From assembly GCA_025024175.1 (NCBI GenBank), contig QCXZ01000138.1:1178002-1242001 (forward strand): a stretch of DNA of 64,000 nt. Reading direction: 5' to 3'. Below the pieces are notes generated by a model. The model searched no databases. It was not told the origin of the DNA and worked only from the letters and a program-made list of their open reading frames with translations. The stretch is from Rhyzopertha dominica (lineage: Eukaryota > Arthropoda > Insecta > Coleoptera > Bostrichidae). Below, in pieces: positions 62,660 through 64,000 of this stretch. The translations under genes were made by a program, and so were the position numbers. Every line of letters begins with the position of its first letter. The stretch's first letter is position 1.

Positions 62660-63045
62660 GACATTTATGCATGGTTACCTATGCGCGAAGTTTGACGTTT
62701 TTTCACTGTGAAAAAATATTATTTTTTCACGGTTTTACAGTGAAAAAATAATATTTTTTAACTGTGCAGGCAACTCGATACCTATTGTGACAAATTTTTC
62801 GCAACTATCACTTTTATTTATCATCGTAACCATGCAAGCAACTCGATTTATCAGACCATTTTGTTCCAACTAATTTCTGTTACTTTTTTCTTCATCTGGA
62901 GGCTGTAGAAAAAACGATGTTTGTATTTCGTGGCGAAATTCATGTTTTAATGGCGCCTTCGAATGTCTTTTAGGTCTCGACCTGGCGGTCTCGACTAAAA
63001 TAACATTCTCAGGCGCCATTAAAAAAAACACTCATTTCGCGCACT
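62660..63045. repeat. Cluster of nested palindromes
   Basis: An AT-rich stem (about 62704-62733 against 62737-62765, around GAAAAAATATTATTTTTTC) sits inside a perfect 10-base pair GCATGGTTAC (62669-62678) / GTAACCATGC (62826-62835). A second palindrome follows: AATGGCGCC (62949-62957) and GGCGCCATT (63012-63020), with two copies of GTCTCGAC at 62974 and 62988 near its centre. These look like two small foldback MITEs side by side. Confidence 0.6.
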
Positions 63046-64000
63046 TAATACAAAAATTACTATTTTTTACCTCGGTGTATAATATGTATTTAGTAGTTTT
63101 GGTAGTGGAACTATGTATTTGTTGGATTTTGGTTTTGTTGTGGGTTTTCCTGTTCCAAGTTATAAGTTACAAAAATATAATCACTGATCGTAAAAATTAG
63201 TTTTTATCAATACTAATTATATTATTACAAAATATTTTTTTGTGTGCCCTTTAACCGGTGTCATATATTTTCCATTTTCTCTTAAGAAGTTACTATCAAC
63301 CTACGGTATAACCGGAAGTATGCTACCTACTGCAGTTGCGAGATAGTAAAAGATAGGCAGATTATCCTTCGGCACTTAAAGAATTCTTATTTACCCACAC
63401 CCTTTTCCAAAAACATTAGGTTTTTGCCTATAACTACTGGCACTTATTTTTGCCACCAACATTTCAGCTTGTGCTTTATTCAAGTTAAAATGGTTTCGGT
63501 TAGTAAAATGTTCAATGAAAAAGGAAAAAATTACTAGTTGTTGATAGATACAAATTGTAGATTTTGAATGCTCATTCACAAGTTTATATTAACTATTCGA
63601 CAAGAACATTAAAGGCATGTGCATCCTTTCATTCGAAGTTTTTAGAATTACAAATCGATACTTAGAACTGGATCAGTAATGCAGAATGTAGTAAGACGTA
63701 AAAACAAATCGAGAAAATAAAGCAATTTTATGCAATAATAGACCAAAATATAAAAAATTAAACAATACTGTTTACAATATCAAAGTTAATTATGTATTAG
63801 CTTAGCTATAATGACGCTACTGACATATTACTGATACCACATGTAAGTATACAATGCTTACATTGATTATGTATATGCACTGCTCCAAAGAATTATCGCA
63901 CCACCAAAAAATATCCACAACTTGCTTACAACTTACATAAATAATTTATGAATGTATACAGGGTGTAACAATTATAACGTTTTTCCATAAATTTTGTAAC
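63046..64000. other. Right-edge non-coding sequence
   Basis: No exon of the Fem-1 N-terminus was found here. The window ends inside what is probably a DNA transposon terminus: ATACAGGGTGTAACAATTAT begins at 63957. Confidence 0.4.

Noticed and set aside
1..64000. CRISPR arrays, operons, bacterial promoters
   Set aside because: Spliced genes, polyadenylation signals and eukaryotic transposons show this is nuclear animal DNA; no regularly spaced repeats were seen.

Overview
This is an AT-rich eukaryotic window from an insect draft assembly (single N bases occur throughout). The gene set (Skeletor, a MyD88 with death and TIR domains, an SRRM2/SRm300-type splicing factor, DCAF10, a Fem-1 homolog, PXMP2, a FANK1-like gene) together with the introns and transposon families suggests a non-dipteran insect, most likely a beetle. 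The order is an inference. Coding exons were found by reading frames, family resemblance and GT/AG junctions with matching phase; no alignment was run.

Layout. 1-1652: the last exon of an unidentified plus-strand gene with a CxxC...CxxC tail. 1653-12100: about 10 kb without a recognisable host gene, holding a three-hairpin foldback element, a decayed non-LTR reverse transcriptase, a tRNA-derived SINE, a Penelope-like GIY-YIG remnant and a transposase N-terminus remnant. 12174-12904: PXMP2 (+, 4 exons), convergent with the SRRM2 ortholog (-, 9 coding exons, 14584-30934, 881 codons), whose introns carry MITEs, tandem repeats and an unexplained GC-rich block. SRRM2 is divergent from DCAF10 (+, 32225-39137, 5 exons), whose intron 4 holds a nearly complete Tc3-like DNA transposon (35758-37366). 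Then come a FANK1-like gene (-, 40220-41295) with one in-frame TGA, a small unrecognised ORF (42241-42531, -), Skeletor (+, 43198-49483, 7 exons), a foldback- and transposon-rich spacer, MyD88 (+, 52144-54031, 5 exons), and the 3' part of a Fem-1 homolog (-, 55343-61581), which runs off or beyond the right end.

The genes do not form one pathway. SRRM2 acts in the spliceosome. DCAF10 and Fem-1 are substrate receptors for different cullin ubiquitin ligases. MyD88 is the Toll adaptor, Skeletor a secreted or membrane DM13/DOMON protein, PXMP2 a peroxisomal membrane protein. The most interesting non-genic signals are an 11-base motif, TGGCAACACT followed by A or G, at three gene 5' ends and once inside SRRM2 intron 2; the Tc3-like element with doubled sites in each terminal repeat; and foldback loci that could yield long hairpin RNA.
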